DNA of 30,038 nucleotides from JAIUZI01 sp041594355 (GTDB taxonomy: Bacteria; Pseudomonadota; Alphaproteobacteria; Rhodobacterales; Rhodobacteraceae). The notes below the pieces were generated by a model that saw nothing but the letters and a program-made list of their open reading frames with translations, made no database searches and was not told where the DNA came from. Below are positions 1 through 7,777 of this stretch, piece by piece. Made by a program: the position numbers and the translations under genes. The stretch spans positions 1 through 30,038 of the forward strand of contig JBFHMM010000016.1 of NCBI GenBank assembly GCA_041594355.1. The letters run 5' to 3'. Numbering within the stretch: the first letter of the stretch is position 1; every line of letters begins with the position of its first letter.

Positions 1-1
1 G

Positions 2-634
2 ATGACCGGCCCGGACGAGACGCGCCGAACCGGCCGCGTCATCTGTTTCACCCCCGGTACCCGCATCGCGACCCCCGATGGCCCGCGTCTGGTCGAGGAA
101 CTGCGCGAAGGCGACCGGGTCCAGACCCGCGACAACGGCGCGCAGGAGATCAACTGGATTGGCAGTCGCCGGATGACCGGGGCCCGCCTGTTCGTCATGC
201 CCCAGTTGCGGCCGGTGCGCCTGCGGACCGGCGCATTGGACATCGACCGGCCGGATCGGGAGCTGCTGGTATCGCCAGCACACCGGATGCTGGTGCGCGG
301 CGACGCGGCGCGCAGCCTGTTCAACACAGACGAGGTCCTGGTCGCCGCGCGCGAGTTGGTCAACGGCTCGACCATTACCGTCGATCTGGCGGTGCGCGAG
401 GTGACCTATGTGCATCTGCTGCTGGCCAATCACGAAATCCTCTGGGCGAATGGCGTCGAAACCGAAAGCTTCCACCCCGCCAGCGCCGACCTGTCGACGC
501 TCGACGCGATGGACAGGCGGCGGCTGCTGCAACAGATGCCGGAACTGGCCGAAGACCCGCTGCGGTACGGTGGTTATGCCCGCCGCAACCTGAGCCGGTC
601 AGAGGCGGCGATCTTTCTGCACGAGGCCGCCTGA
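2..634 (+). CDS. Hint (hedgehog/intein-fold) domain protein, 5' end outside window
   Basis: The 210 visible residues form a Hint_2-type domain of the kind common in Rhodobacteraceae secreted or surface proteins. It opens with the nucleophile block CFTPGTRIATPDG (Cys at about residue 15), continues with VEELREGDRVQTRDNG and the SPAHRMLV block (about 92-99), and ends with VHLLLANHEILWANGVETES. Such domains cleave or splice in inteins and hedgehog proteins; in this bacterial family the activity is mostly untested. The ATG at base 2 is probably internal, because relatives usually carry a variable N-terminal region before the Cys and no ribosome site can be seen. The stop is TGA at 632-634, followed by a 9-bp hairpin. 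I am confident of the domain; the true start and partner region are unknown. Confidence 0.8.
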   Translation: MTGPDETRRTGRVICFTPGTRIATPDGPRLVEELREGDRVQTRDNGAQEINWIGSRRMTGARLFVMPQLRPVRLRTGALDIDRPDRELLVSPAHRMLVRGDAARSLFNTDEVLVAARELVNGSTITVDLAVREVTYVHLLLANHEILWANGVETESFHPASADLSTLDAMDRRRLLQQMPELAEDPLRYGGYARRNLSRSEAAIFLHEAA

Positions 635-652
635 CCGAATCGGGACGTACAA

Positions 653-680
653 GATCAGGCCCCGGGCGCGTGGCCTGATC
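653..680 (+). terminator. Hairpin after the Hint gene, possible terminator
   Basis: A perfect 9-bp stem pairs gatcaggcc (653-661) with ggcctgatc (672-680) around a 10-base GC-rich loop, 19 bases after the stop codon. The downstream tract contains only four consecutive T (693-696 region), so intrinsic termination would be weak. It may simply protect the 3' end. Confidence 0.45.
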
Positions 681-730
681 CTGTCGGGGTTTTGGTGCCG
701 GCTGTGGTGGGTCTTGTTGCCTGCGGCATG

Positions 731-750
731 GCATGGCGCGGCATGGCGCG
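731..750 (+). repeat. Two tandem copies of gcatggcgcg
   Basis: The decamer gcatggcgcg occurs at 731-740 and again at 741-750, preceded by a partial gcatg at 726-730. It lies just upstream of the putative rpsD promoter. No function is known; it may be replication slippage. Confidence 0.6.
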
Positions 751-785
751 GGGCGTGGAAACCCGAAATTCCGCGCCGCGAACGG

Positions 786-812
786 TTGACTCTGCCCCTT
801 CGCGGATATAGG
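786..812 (+). promoter_or_regulatory. Putative sigma-70-type promoter for rpsD
   Basis: TTGACT (786-791) matches the -35 consensus and TATAGG (807-812) is a fair -10, but the spacer is only 15 bases, shorter than usual. Transcription from here would give a leader of roughly 115 bases before the rpsD start, containing a small GC hairpin gcccc/ggggc close to 893-908. Confidence 0.45.
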
Positions 813-932
813 CGCCACTTCATTGGTGTTGGTGGGCCCTGCAAAGGGATCCCTGTCATGTCGCAAGGCAAGAGGACAACGCCCTTCATAGTGGCCCCGC
901 CGGGGCGACGACCAAAACGAAGGAGATCAGCC

Positions 933-1553
933 GTGACCAAACGCACGTCTGCCAAGTACAAAATCGACCGCCGCATGGGCGAAAACATCTGGGGCCGCCC
1001 CAAATCGCCCGTCAACCGCCGCGAATACGGCCCCGGCCAGCACGGCCAGCGCCGCAAGGGCAAACTGTCCGACTTCGGGATCCAGCTGCGCGCCAAGCAG
1101 AAGCTGAAAGGCTACTACGGCGACCTGACCGAAAAGCAGTTCCGCCGCATCTATGCCGAAGCCGAACGGGTGAAGGGCGACACCGGTGAAAATCTGATCG
1201 GCCTGCTGGAGCGCCGCCTGGATGCCGTCGTCTACCGCGCCAAGTTCGTGCCGACCGTCTTTGCCGCCCGCCAGTTCGTGAACCACGGCCACGTCAAGGT
1301 GAACGGCCAGCGCGTCAACATCCCGTCCTACCGCGTGAAAGAGGGCGACGTGATCGAGGTCCGCGACAAGTCCAAGCAACTGGCCGTCCTGCTTGAGGCC
1401 ACCCAGTTGCCCGAGCGTGACGTGCCCGATTACATCGACGCCGACCACTCCAAGATGACCGCCACCTTCGTGCGCACCCCTGGCCTGGGCGACGTGCCGT
1501 ACCCGGTGATGATGGAACCGAACCTGGTCGTCGAATTTTACGCCAAGAACTGA
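933..1553 (+). CDS. rpsD: 30S ribosomal protein S4
   Basis: S4 is a primary 16S rRNA binder that nucleates assembly of the small-subunit body. The 206-residue product from GTG at 933 begins TKRTSAKYKIDRRMGENIWG after the initiator and matches the usual alphaproteobacterial length. It has the N-terminal S4 domain with the PVNRREYGPGQHGQRR segment, then the S4 RNA-binding fold with RLDAVVYRAKFVPT and ARQFVNHGHVKVNGQRVN, ending NLVVEFYAKN. The GTG start is chosen over upstream in-frame starts (714, 858) because an AGGAG box at 921-925 lies seven bases before it and the family begins there. It is monocistronic here, with a terminator just downstream. In other bacteria S4 can repress its own synthesis through the leader; the leader here is a candidate, not proof. 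Confidence 0.97.
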   Translation: MTKRTSAKYKIDRRMGENIWGRPKSPVNRREYGPGQHGQRRKGKLSDFGIQLRAKQKLKGYYGDLTEKQFRRIYAEAERVKGDTGENLIGLLERRLDAVVYRAKFVPTVFAARQFVNHGHVKVNGQRVNIPSYRVKEGDVIEVRDKSKQLAVLLEATQLPERDVPDYIDADHSKMTATFVRTPGLGDVPYPVMMEPNLVVEFYAKN

Positions 1554-1582
1554 TCGTTCTTACCTCTGCAAATTATTGGACA

Positions 1583-1606
1583 CCCGCCCCTTCGAGGGCG
1601 GGTTTT
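1583..1606 (+). terminator. Rho-independent terminator of rpsD
   Basis: A 7-bp all-GC stem pairs cccgccc (1583-1589) with gggcggg (1596-1602) over a six-base loop containing ttcg, followed immediately by TTTT (1603-1606). It begins 29 bases after the rpsD stop. Confidence 0.85.
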
Positions 1607-1732
1607 CTGCATTTTAGGAGTGACAGCTGCAAAAGACACAATAGAACTGAACATCGTTTTTGCCTTTGGGACGCATGCTGACCGCCAACTCATTTTAAAT
1701 GCAAACTGTCTGTCTGCCTCTATTCAAGATCC

Positions 1733-2167
1733 ATGAAACTCATAGATTTTACCCAACTGATCAGTCTTTCCTCCAGGTCTTTATGGGCAATACCGGTGGC
1801 TTGTGTTGGCCTTTTGGTGGCCAATCACCTTGAATACATTCCTGTTCCAGAGGGATTTGAACCGGCTATTGGGATTGCGTGGGCGTTCCTGTTCTTTTCG
1901 GTGGGGTTGCTAATTGTCCGCTACGTGTATGGCAGGATCAGGCGAGTTAAAGTGATCGCCAGTCTCGACCATTTGACACGAGAGGAATGCTCCTTGCTAA
2001 AGGAAGCAATCCATAGCGACTCTCCGAACGTCAGAACTTCGAGGCAATCGGCAACCGCAGGGCATTTAGTATCTCTTGGTGTGTTGGTTCGAGGCGAAGG
2101 TGATTTTGCTGACGATGACTGGCCGTACTCCATTCCTGATTTCGTTTGGTCGCAAGTCCTTGAGTAA
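1733..2167 (+). CDS. Small membrane protein, resembles superinfection exclusion protein B (SieB)
   Basis: The 144-residue product has two hydrophobic segments, about residues 17-30 (LWAIPVACVGLLVA) and 46-65 (GIAWAFLFFSVGLLIVRYVY), a basic cytoplasmic turn (GRIRRVK), then a soluble domain of about 75 residues with LTREECSLLKEAI, HLVSLGVLVRGEG and a C-terminal YSIPDFVWSQVL. This order (two helices, L-T-x-E-E helix, winged-helix-like end with an aromatic VW motif) is what I recall of SieB-family proteins, phage or prophage proteins that block superinfecting phage; the match is by eye only. Base composition differs from its neighbours: 1741-1800 is 28/60 G+C, and codons such as tta, agg and att are frequent. 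No good ribosome site precedes the ATG. It is probably acquired, with real coding potential but uncertain function. Confidence 0.6.
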   Translation: MKLIDFTQLISLSSRSLWAIPVACVGLLVANHLEYIPVPEGFEPAIGIAWAFLFFSVGLLIVRYVYGRIRRVKVIASLDHLTREECSLLKEAIHSDSPNVRTSRQSATAGHLVSLGVLVRGEGDFADDDWPYSIPDFVWSQVLE

Positions 2168-2295
2168 GAGTCAGAGAGATTCTCGATAAGGCTGACGCGA
2201 TTGTCCTGAACAAAGGTAAAGGCTCTCTATAGATCCGGCAGAATTAGGCCGCTAGCAAGCGAGAGGATGCGGAGGCCGGGGGCGCGCAAAAATAC

Positions 2296-2323
2296 TTGCC
2301 CTGTGGTAAACCCCCGCTATGAA
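2296..2323 (+). promoter_or_regulatory. Possible promoter of the homospermidine synthase gene
   Basis: TTGCCC (2296-2301) and TATGAA (2318-2323) are separated by 16 bases, placing a start near 2330 and a leader of about 25 bases. Both boxes are imperfect, so this is tentative. Confidence 0.35.
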
Positions 2324-2355
2324 GCGCCACAACGTCCCATACGGAGAGTCCTGAC

Positions 2356-3777
2356 ATGTCGACCACCTATCCCGTTTACGGCCGCATCGACGGCCCCATC
2401 GCCATCATCGGTTTCGGCTCCATCGGCAAGGGCACGCTGCCCCTGATCGAACGGCATTTCGACTATGACGCCGACAAGCTGGTCGTGGTCGATCCCAACC
2501 CCGCGACCCACCGGTTCCTGTCACAGCATCACATCCGCCATATGCAGGTGGCGCTGACGCCGGAAAACTATCGCGAGGTGCTGGGCGAGATCTTTGCCGA
2601 GGGGCAGGGCTTCTGCGTCAACCTCAGCGTCGATACGTCTTCGCTTGACATGATGAAGTTCTGCCGCGAGCTGGGGGTTCTCTATATCGACACCGTGGTT
2701 GAACCCTGGGCGGGCTTTTACTTCGACACCGAGAACAACGCCGAGCGGACCAATTACGCCCTGCGCCAAAAGGTGCGAGACGAGAAGGCCGCCAACCCCG
2801 GCGGTACCACCGCCGTCAGCTGCTGCGGCGCCAATCCCGGCATGGTCAGCTGGTTCGTCAAAGAGGCGCTGCTGACATTGGCTGCCGACACGGGGCGCGA
2901 TGCGACCGCCCCCGCCGACCGCGCCGGCTGGGCCGGTTTGATGCAGTCGCTGGGCGTCAAGGGCGTGCATATCGCCGAGCGCGACACCCAGGCCCGCCGG
3001 GTGCCGCGCCCCAGAGGCGTCTTTGTCAACACATGGTCGGTCGAGGGCTTCATCGCCGAAGGCTTCCAGCCTGCCGAGCTGGGCTGGGGCACCCATGAAA
3101 CTTGGTTCCCCGAGAACGGTCACCGTCCGGGCGCGGGCTGCATGTCGGCGATCTGGCTCGACCGCCCCGGCGCGATCACCCGCGTGCACACCTGGTGCCC
3201 GACGCCGGGCCCGCAATTCGGGCTGCTGGTGACCCACAACGAGGCGGTCTCGATCTCGGATTACTACACCGTCGGCGATGCGACCGCGCCCGAATTCCGG
3301 CCGACCTGCCACTATGCCTACCACCCCTCTGACGACGCCATCCTCTCGCTGGACGAGATGTTCGGCTCAGGCCGCCAGCAGGTCAAACACCACATCCTCG
3401 AAGCCGACGAGATCGTCGAGGGCATCGACGAACTGGGCGTGCTGCTCTATGGCCACGAGAAAAACGCGCTGTGGTTCGGCTCGCGCCTGTCGAACGAGGA
3501 AACCCGCGACTTGGCCCCCTATCAGAACGCCACCGGCCTGCAGGTCACCAGCGCCGTGCTGGCCGGCATGGTCTGGGCGCTGGAAAACCCGCGGGCCGGC
3601 ATCGTCGAAACCGACGAGATGGACCACGCCCGGTGCCTGGAGGTCCAGCGCCCCTACCTCGGCCCGGTCGAGGCGCATTACACCGACTGGACCCCGCTGC
3701 AGGACCGGTGGGAACATTTCCCCGAGGACATCGACGAAAGCGACCCCTGGCTGTTCCGCAACGTGCTGGCAACCTGA
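2356..3777 (+). CDS. hss: Homospermidine synthase
   Basis: This cytoplasmic enzyme makes sym-homospermidine from putrescine (or spermidine plus putrescine) with NAD as prosthetic oxidant, the typical triamine route in many alphaproteobacteria. The 473-residue product matches the family length. It starts with a Rossmann fold, PIAIIGFGSIGKGTLPLIERH (residues about 14-34), followed by VVVDPN; the catalytic half contains DTVVEPWAGFYFD, CCGANPGMVSWFVK and NTWSVEGFIAEGFQPAELGWG, all characteristic of bacterial Hss in the saccharopine-dehydrogenase-like fold. A GGAGAG box at 2343-2348 sits seven bases before the ATG. The gene stands alone, flanked by an islet upstream and a strong stem-loop downstream. 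No lesions seen. Confidence 0.95.
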   Translation: MSTTYPVYGRIDGPIAIIGFGSIGKGTLPLIERHFDYDADKLVVVDPNPATHRFLSQHHIRHMQVALTPENYREVLGEIFAEGQGFCVNLSVDTSSLDMMKFCRELGVLYIDTVVEPWAGFYFDTENNAERTNYALRQKVRDEKAANPGGTTAVSCCGANPGMVSWFVKEALLTLAADTGRDATAPADRAGWAGLMQSLGVKGVHIAERDTQARRVPRPRGVFVNTWSVEGFIAEGFQPAELGWGTHETWFPENGHRPGAGCMSAIWLDRPGAITRVHTWCPTPGPQFGLLVTHNEAVSISDYYTVGDATAPEFRPTCHYAYHPSDDAILSLDEMFGSGRQQVKHHILEADEIVEGIDELGVLLYGHEKNALWFGSRLSNEETRDLAPYQNATGLQVTSAVLAGMVWALENPRAGIVETDEMDHARCLEVQRPYLGPVEAHYTDWTPLQDRWEHFPEDIDESDPWLFRNVLAT

Positions 3778-3800
3778 GCGGGGGTGTCGCAACGTCAATG

Positions 3801-3828
3801 GGCGGCCCACTTGTTTCGGTGGGCCGCC
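3801..3828 (+). terminator. Strong stem-loop after homospermidine synthase
   Basis: A perfect 10-bp stem pairs ggcggcccac (3801-3810) with gtgggccgcc (3819-3828) over an eight-base loop, 23 bases after the hss stop. There is no T run, so it is either a weak intrinsic terminator or a 3'-end stabilising structure. Confidence 0.55.
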
Positions 3829-3981
3829 GCCTACAGCGTCCGGCCTTTTACCTGCCTCATATCGTGACACGAATATCCCGAGAACGCCGAAGGCGCGGCA
3901 GGGCATTTGTGTCTCAGGTTTCAGGCCGGGCGCTTTAGGCTTGGGACAAATGAATGCACCCAGGCGTCGGGAGGTCCCAGC

Positions 3982-4335
3982 ATGATACGCGCATTTGCAC
4001 CGCCTCTTGGGATGCTGGCCACGCCGATGGTCGCCGCGACCATCGCTATCGCACCCGGTCCGGAGGCCGAAGAACAGCTGCAGGAGGCGCTGATCCTCGC
4101 CGAACCGGGCGACGAGATCGTGCTGGCGCCGGGCAACTGCGCCATCGCCAACCGGCTGTCGCTGGCCCTCGACGACGTCACCCTGCGCGGCGCCGGAATG
4201 GATGCCAGCATCCTCAGCTTCAAAGGTCGGACCTGCGGCTCCGAGGGGCTGCTGGTGACGGGAAACAGCGCCATCCTTCAGGACTTCGCGGTCGAGGACA
4301 CCTCTGGCGACGGCATCAAGTTCACCGCCTCGATA
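3982..4335 (+). pseudogene. Truncated parallel beta-helix repeat protein (N-terminal remnant)
   Basis: From ATG 3982 the frame encodes a signal-like start, then QLQEALILAEPGDEIVLAPG, RLSLALDDVTLRGAGMDASI, LSFKGRTCGSEGLLVTGNSA and FAVEDTSGDGIKF. This is the start of the exported right-handed parallel beta-helix family that, as I recall it, is about 500 residues long and is commonly encoded next to an SO2930-type diheme cytochrome c. Homology stops at about 4329 (GIKFTA) and the reading frame terminates at 4374 after nonsense sequence. Only about one quarter of the protein remains. The next recognisable sequence, in another frame, belongs to the neighbouring cytochrome family, so an internal deletion appears to have fused the two. 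Confidence 0.7.
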
Positions 4336-4620
4336 CGCCCCACGGACCGGTCACCTACCGGGTGCCCAACGTGAACCTGTGCAAGGCCCGCCACGTGGAT
4401 GCGGACAAGAGCATTCAGCCCGCCCATCGGCCCGAAACTGCGCAACCTTAACCTCGGCGATCAACTGGCGCGGCTCGCCGCCCATGGCGTCATCGAACCG
4501 GCCCCCGCCGATACCCCCGCCGATACCTCCGCCGTGCCCGATTACCGAAATACCGGCCTGCCGCTCGGGAGCCGCGCGCGTGCCTGCCTCGACGCCAACT
4601 GCGCCCCTTGTCTTGCCTTA
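4336..4620 (+). pseudogene. Remnant of an SO2930-family diheme c-type cytochrome
   Basis: Two pieces in different frames resemble this family. In the frame of 4341 the sequence reads GPVTYRVPNVNLCKARHVDADKS; after a shift near 4425-4432 the frame of 4600 reads IGPKLRNLNLGDQLARLAAHG, then DYRNTGLPLGSRARACLDAN followed by CAPCL. The expected first heme motif CxxCH is CKARH (TGC 4380, second Cys replaced by CGC at 4389-4391), and the second, expected as N-C-x-x-C-H, is NCAPCL (Cys codons 4600 and 4609, His replaced by CTT at 4612). Neither heme could be attached normally. The beginning and the C-terminus are missing. The call rests on remembered family motifs. Confidence 0.62.
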
Positions 4621-4656
4621 CCCTGCGGTCAGCGGGTCCATTCGCGCTTGCCCGAC

Positions 4657-5136
4657 CTACAGCGGAAGCGGCCGCCCCTCGGCAATCGATTCCATCGCGA
4701 AATACGAGGTCACACTGTCCAGCTCCACCCCGGCGATCAGCCGCTGATAGACCCGGTCATACCCGGACATATCTTCGGTCACGACCTTCAGTTGGTAATC
4801 ATAGTCGCCGCTGATGCGGTGGAAATCGACGACCTCCGGAATGGTCAGCACGTGGCGCCGGAACGCCTTCAGCCAGTCCGCCGAATGATGCCGGGTGCGC
4901 AAGAGCACAAAGACCACCAGATCCAGCCCCAGCAACTGCCGGTCCAGACGCGCCACCGACCCCCGCAGCAGCCCCGAGTCCGTCAGCGCCTTTAGCCGCC
5001 GCCAGCAGGCGTTTTGCGACAGGCCGACCCGGTCGGCCAGTTCCCGCTGCGACAGGCTGGCGTCGCGCTGCAGCTCGTGCAGGATGCGTTTGTCAATTTG
5101 ATCGGTAATACCAGGCATTTGGCGATCATATGACAC
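4657..5136 (-). CDS. Lrp/AsnC-family transcriptional regulator
   Basis: The 159-residue product has the family layout: an N-terminal winged helix (IDKRILHELQRDASLSQREL, then ADRVGLSQNACWRRLKALTD) and a C-terminal ligand-sensing RAM domain (LVVFVLLRTRH, IPEVVDFHRISGDYDYQLKV, VTSYFAMESIAEGRPLPL). Lrp-type proteins bind amino acids and regulate nearby metabolic genes, often the divergent neighbour. The start used is GTG at 5136, with a weak AGGG upstream; ATG at 5118 is an alternative that would still include the whole helix-turn-helix. It diverges from the aminotransferase at 5220 across an 83-base gap, so that gene was probably its target. The regulator is intact although the putative target is broken. 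Confidence 0.92.
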   Translation of the reverse strand: MSYDRQMPGITDQIDKRILHELQRDASLSQRELADRVGLSQNACWRRLKALTDSGLLRGSVARLDRQLLGLDLVVFVLLRTRHHSADWLKAFRRHVLTIPEVVDFHRISGDYDYQLKVVTEDMSGYDRVYQRLIAGVELDSVTSYFAMESIAEGRPLPL

Positions 5137-5219
5137 GGAAGCCCTGAATTACACTCAAAAAATGGTGGACATCACCCAGGAAAAAAGCGGCATTTTGATG
5201 TTGCTACAGGAGACGGCCC

Positions 5220-6628
5220 ATGCCTTTTTCAACATTTTGCAGCATGCTCACAGCCGCCACTCACGACGGAACGCTGCGGGACGGGGTGATCGGGCGCAAC
5301 CGGATGATCCCGGGGCTTCATGGCGATGTGCCGCTGCTCTACGCCGATTACGTCGCCTCCGACCGGGCCATGGCACAGGTCGAGGGCTTCATCGCCCATG
5401 AGGTGCTGCCGTTTTATGCCAACAGCCACACCGATGCCTCCTGGTGCGGATCCCATGTTACCGGCCTGCGCCGGGCGGCACGGGACACCATCGCCCGCCA
5501 TGTCGGCGCCACGGAAGACGACGCGGTCATTTTTGCCGGGTCGGGCGCGACGGCGGGTCTCAATCGGCTGGTCAGCCTTATGGGAGTTGAGGAGGCTGAC
5601 CGGCCGGTTGTCCTGATCGGACCTTACGAACATTATTCCAACATCCTGCCCTGGCGCGAGAGCAAGGCGCGGGTGGTCGAGATCCCCAAGGGGCCGCGCG
5701 GCGGCCCAGACATGACCGCGCTCGAAGAGGCGCTGCGCGCGCACGCGGGCTCCGATTTGCTGATCGGCAGTTTTTCGGCCGCCTCGAACGTCAGCGGCGT
5801 ACTGACCGATACCGTCGCGGTGACGCGGGTGCTCAAGGCACATGGCGCGCGGGCCGTCTGGGACTATGCCGGCGGCGCGCCCTACCTGCCGATTGACATG
5901 GGGGCCGGTTCCGACGCCCGCAAGGACGCCATCGTGTTCTCGCCGCACAAGTTCCCCGGCGGGCCGGGCGCGTCCGGCGTGCTGATCGTCAACCGCGCCG
6001 GCGTGCGGGCCCGGCGGCCCCGCTGGCCGGGCGGCGGCACGGTGTCGTTCGTGTCGCCCTGGAACCACGATTATTCGGCACGCATCGAGGACCGCGAAGA
6101 GGCCGGCACGCCCAACGTGGTCGGCGACATCCGCGCCGCGCTGGTGGTGGTCGTCAAGGAAGCGGTTGTACAAAACGGTATGATCGCCTGCGAAGACCGG
6201 TACAATACGGTCGCTTTGCAGGGCTAGCGTGATAACCCGCGCCTGGAACTGGTGGGCGTCGACAAGGGCCATCGCCTGCCGATCTTTTCCTTCGTGGTGC
6301 GTGACGCCGACGGCACAGAGGTCAACCCGCAGCTGTTCACCCGGATGCTGAGCGACATCTACGGCATCCAGGCCCGTGGGCCTGCGCCGGGCCATACGGG
6401 CACCGGCTGCTCGGGATCGAACAGCCGCAGTCAGACGCACTGCGCGCCGGGATCGCCACCGGACGCCTCACCGAGAAACCCGGATGGGTGCGGGTGAACC
6501 TGCATTACATGATGGACGAAGACGAGGTGCTGCAGATCGTGGACGCGGTCAACACGCTCAGCCATACATGGCGCGATCACCTCCATCATTACGAGGTACC
6601 ACCATTGCCGGGGTGCATAGCGGGCTGA
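5220..6628 (+). pseudogene. Class V aminotransferase (PLP-dependent), broken by a stop and a frameshift
   Basis: From ATG 5220 (AGGAG at 5208-5212) the protein is a fold-type I PLP enzyme of the cysteine-desulfurase/class V group: YADYVASDRAM, PFYANSHTDAS, IFAGSGATAGLNRLVSLMG, and the PLP-lysine block FSPHKFPGGPGASG (Lys about 244). A TAG at 6225-6227 interrupts it; the same frame then continues RDNPRLELVGVDKGHRLPIF to SDIYGIQARG, so the TAG probably replaced a Trp codon. At about 6378 the frame changes and the C-terminus continues as GHRLLGIEQPQSDALRAGI to DHLHHYEV, stopping at 6626-6628. Restored, the enzyme would be about 470 residues, normal for the family. The substrate is unknown. The shift removes the family's Gly/Cys-rich GGCACAGPY-type motif, consistent with a 7-base deletion. 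Confidence 0.85.
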
Positions 6629-6691
6629 CCTTTTGCCGCTTTTCCTTGCCTGACTGGAAGGGTATGAGGGGACATTCCAAGGAGCCCCGAC

Positions 6692-7777
6692 ATGAACCGA
6701 ATTACCCCGCAGCCCGGCATCATGGACATCGCCTTGTATCAGGGCGGTGCCGCGCACGTGGCCGGGGTCAAAGATGTCGTCAAACTGTCGTCGAACGAAA
6801 ACCCCTTTGGCCCAAGCCCCAAGGCGATGGACGCGGCCCGCGCAACCATCGACGGGTTGCATCGCTACCCGTCCACGGATCATACCCGCCTGCGTTCCGC
6901 CATCGGCGAAATGACCGGTCTGGATCCCGACCGCATCATTTGCGGTGTCGGCAGCGACGAGATCATCACCTTTCTCTGCCAGGCCTACGCCGGACCGGGG
7001 GACGAGGTTCTGTATACCGAACACGGGTTTGGGATGTACAAGATCAGCGCGCTGGCCGCCGGCGCGACACCGGTTGAGGTGCGCGAACGCGAGCGTGTCA
7101 CGGATGTCGACGCGCTGCTCGCGGGCTGTACCGAGCGCACGCGGCTGGTATTCATCGCCAACCCCAACAACCCCACCGGCACAATGATCGGCGAAGCCGA
7201 GGTCGCGCGCCTTGCCGATGGCTTGCCGGAACAAGCCGTTCTGGTTCTGGACGGGGCCTATGCCGAGTATGTAGAGGGGTTCGACGCAGGCCAGTCGGTG
7301 GTTGATGCCCGGCAGAACGTGGTAATGACCCGGACCTTTTCCAAACTCTACGGGCTGGGCGGGCTGCGGGTCGGCTATGGCTATGGCCCGCGGGAAATCA
7401 TTGATGTGCTGAACCGCGTCCGGGGGCCTTTCAACCTGTCGAACGTGGCGTTGGCGGCGGCCGAAGCGGCGATCCGCGATACCGAATATGTAGAGTATTG
7501 CCGGGCGGAGAACGCCAAATGGCGAGCCTGGCTGGCCGAGGCGCTGGCCGAACTGGGCGTTCCGTCGGACACGTCTTGCACGAATTTCATCCTTGCGCGG
7601 TTCGGATCGCAGGACGAGGCCGAGGCCTGCGATCTGTACCTTCAGTCGCAGGGGCTGATCGTGCGGCGGGTGGCGGGCTATAACCTGCCGAATGCGCTGC
7701 GCATTACCGTTGGCGACGAGAGTGCCTGCCGTCGGGTGGCGCAAGCTGTCAAGGAATTCAAGGGACTGGCCGCATGA
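6692..7777 (+). CDS. hisC: Histidinol-phosphate/aromatic aminotransferase
   Basis: This is a fold-type I PLP aminotransferase of the HisC family, 361 residues, normal length. Visible blocks are KLSSNENPFGPSPKA (31-45), HRYPSTDHTRLRSAIGEMTG, GVGSDEII (85-92), the cofactor-binding NPNNPTGT (158-165), LDGAYAEYV (187-195) and the Schiff-base lysine in TFSKLYGLGGLRVGYGYG (Lys 218). HisC transfers an amino group between glutamate and imidazole-acetol phosphate; many also act on aromatic keto acids. Its stop overlaps the start of a prephenate/arogenate dehydrogenase gene, a pairing also known in Zymomonas, so a role in tyrosine or phenylalanine synthesis is likely beside or instead of histidine. An AAGGAG box at 6679-6684 precedes the ATG. 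No other his gene is in the window. Confidence 0.92.
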   Translation: MNRITPQPGIMDIALYQGGAAHVAGVKDVVKLSSNENPFGPSPKAMDAARATIDGLHRYPSTDHTRLRSAIGEMTGLDPDRIICGVGSDEIITFLCQAYAGPGDEVLYTEHGFGMYKISALAAGATPVEVRERERVTDVDALLAGCTERTRLVFIANPNNPTGTMIGEAEVARLADGLPEQAVLVLDGAYAEYVEGFDAGQSVVDARQNVVMTRTFSKLYGLGGLRVGYGYGPREIIDVLNRVRGPFNLSNVALAAAEAAIRDTEYVEYCRAENAKWRAWLAEALAELGVPSDTSCTNFILARFGSQDEAEACDLYLQSQGLIVRRVAGYNLPNALRITVGDESACRRVAQAVKEFKGLAA

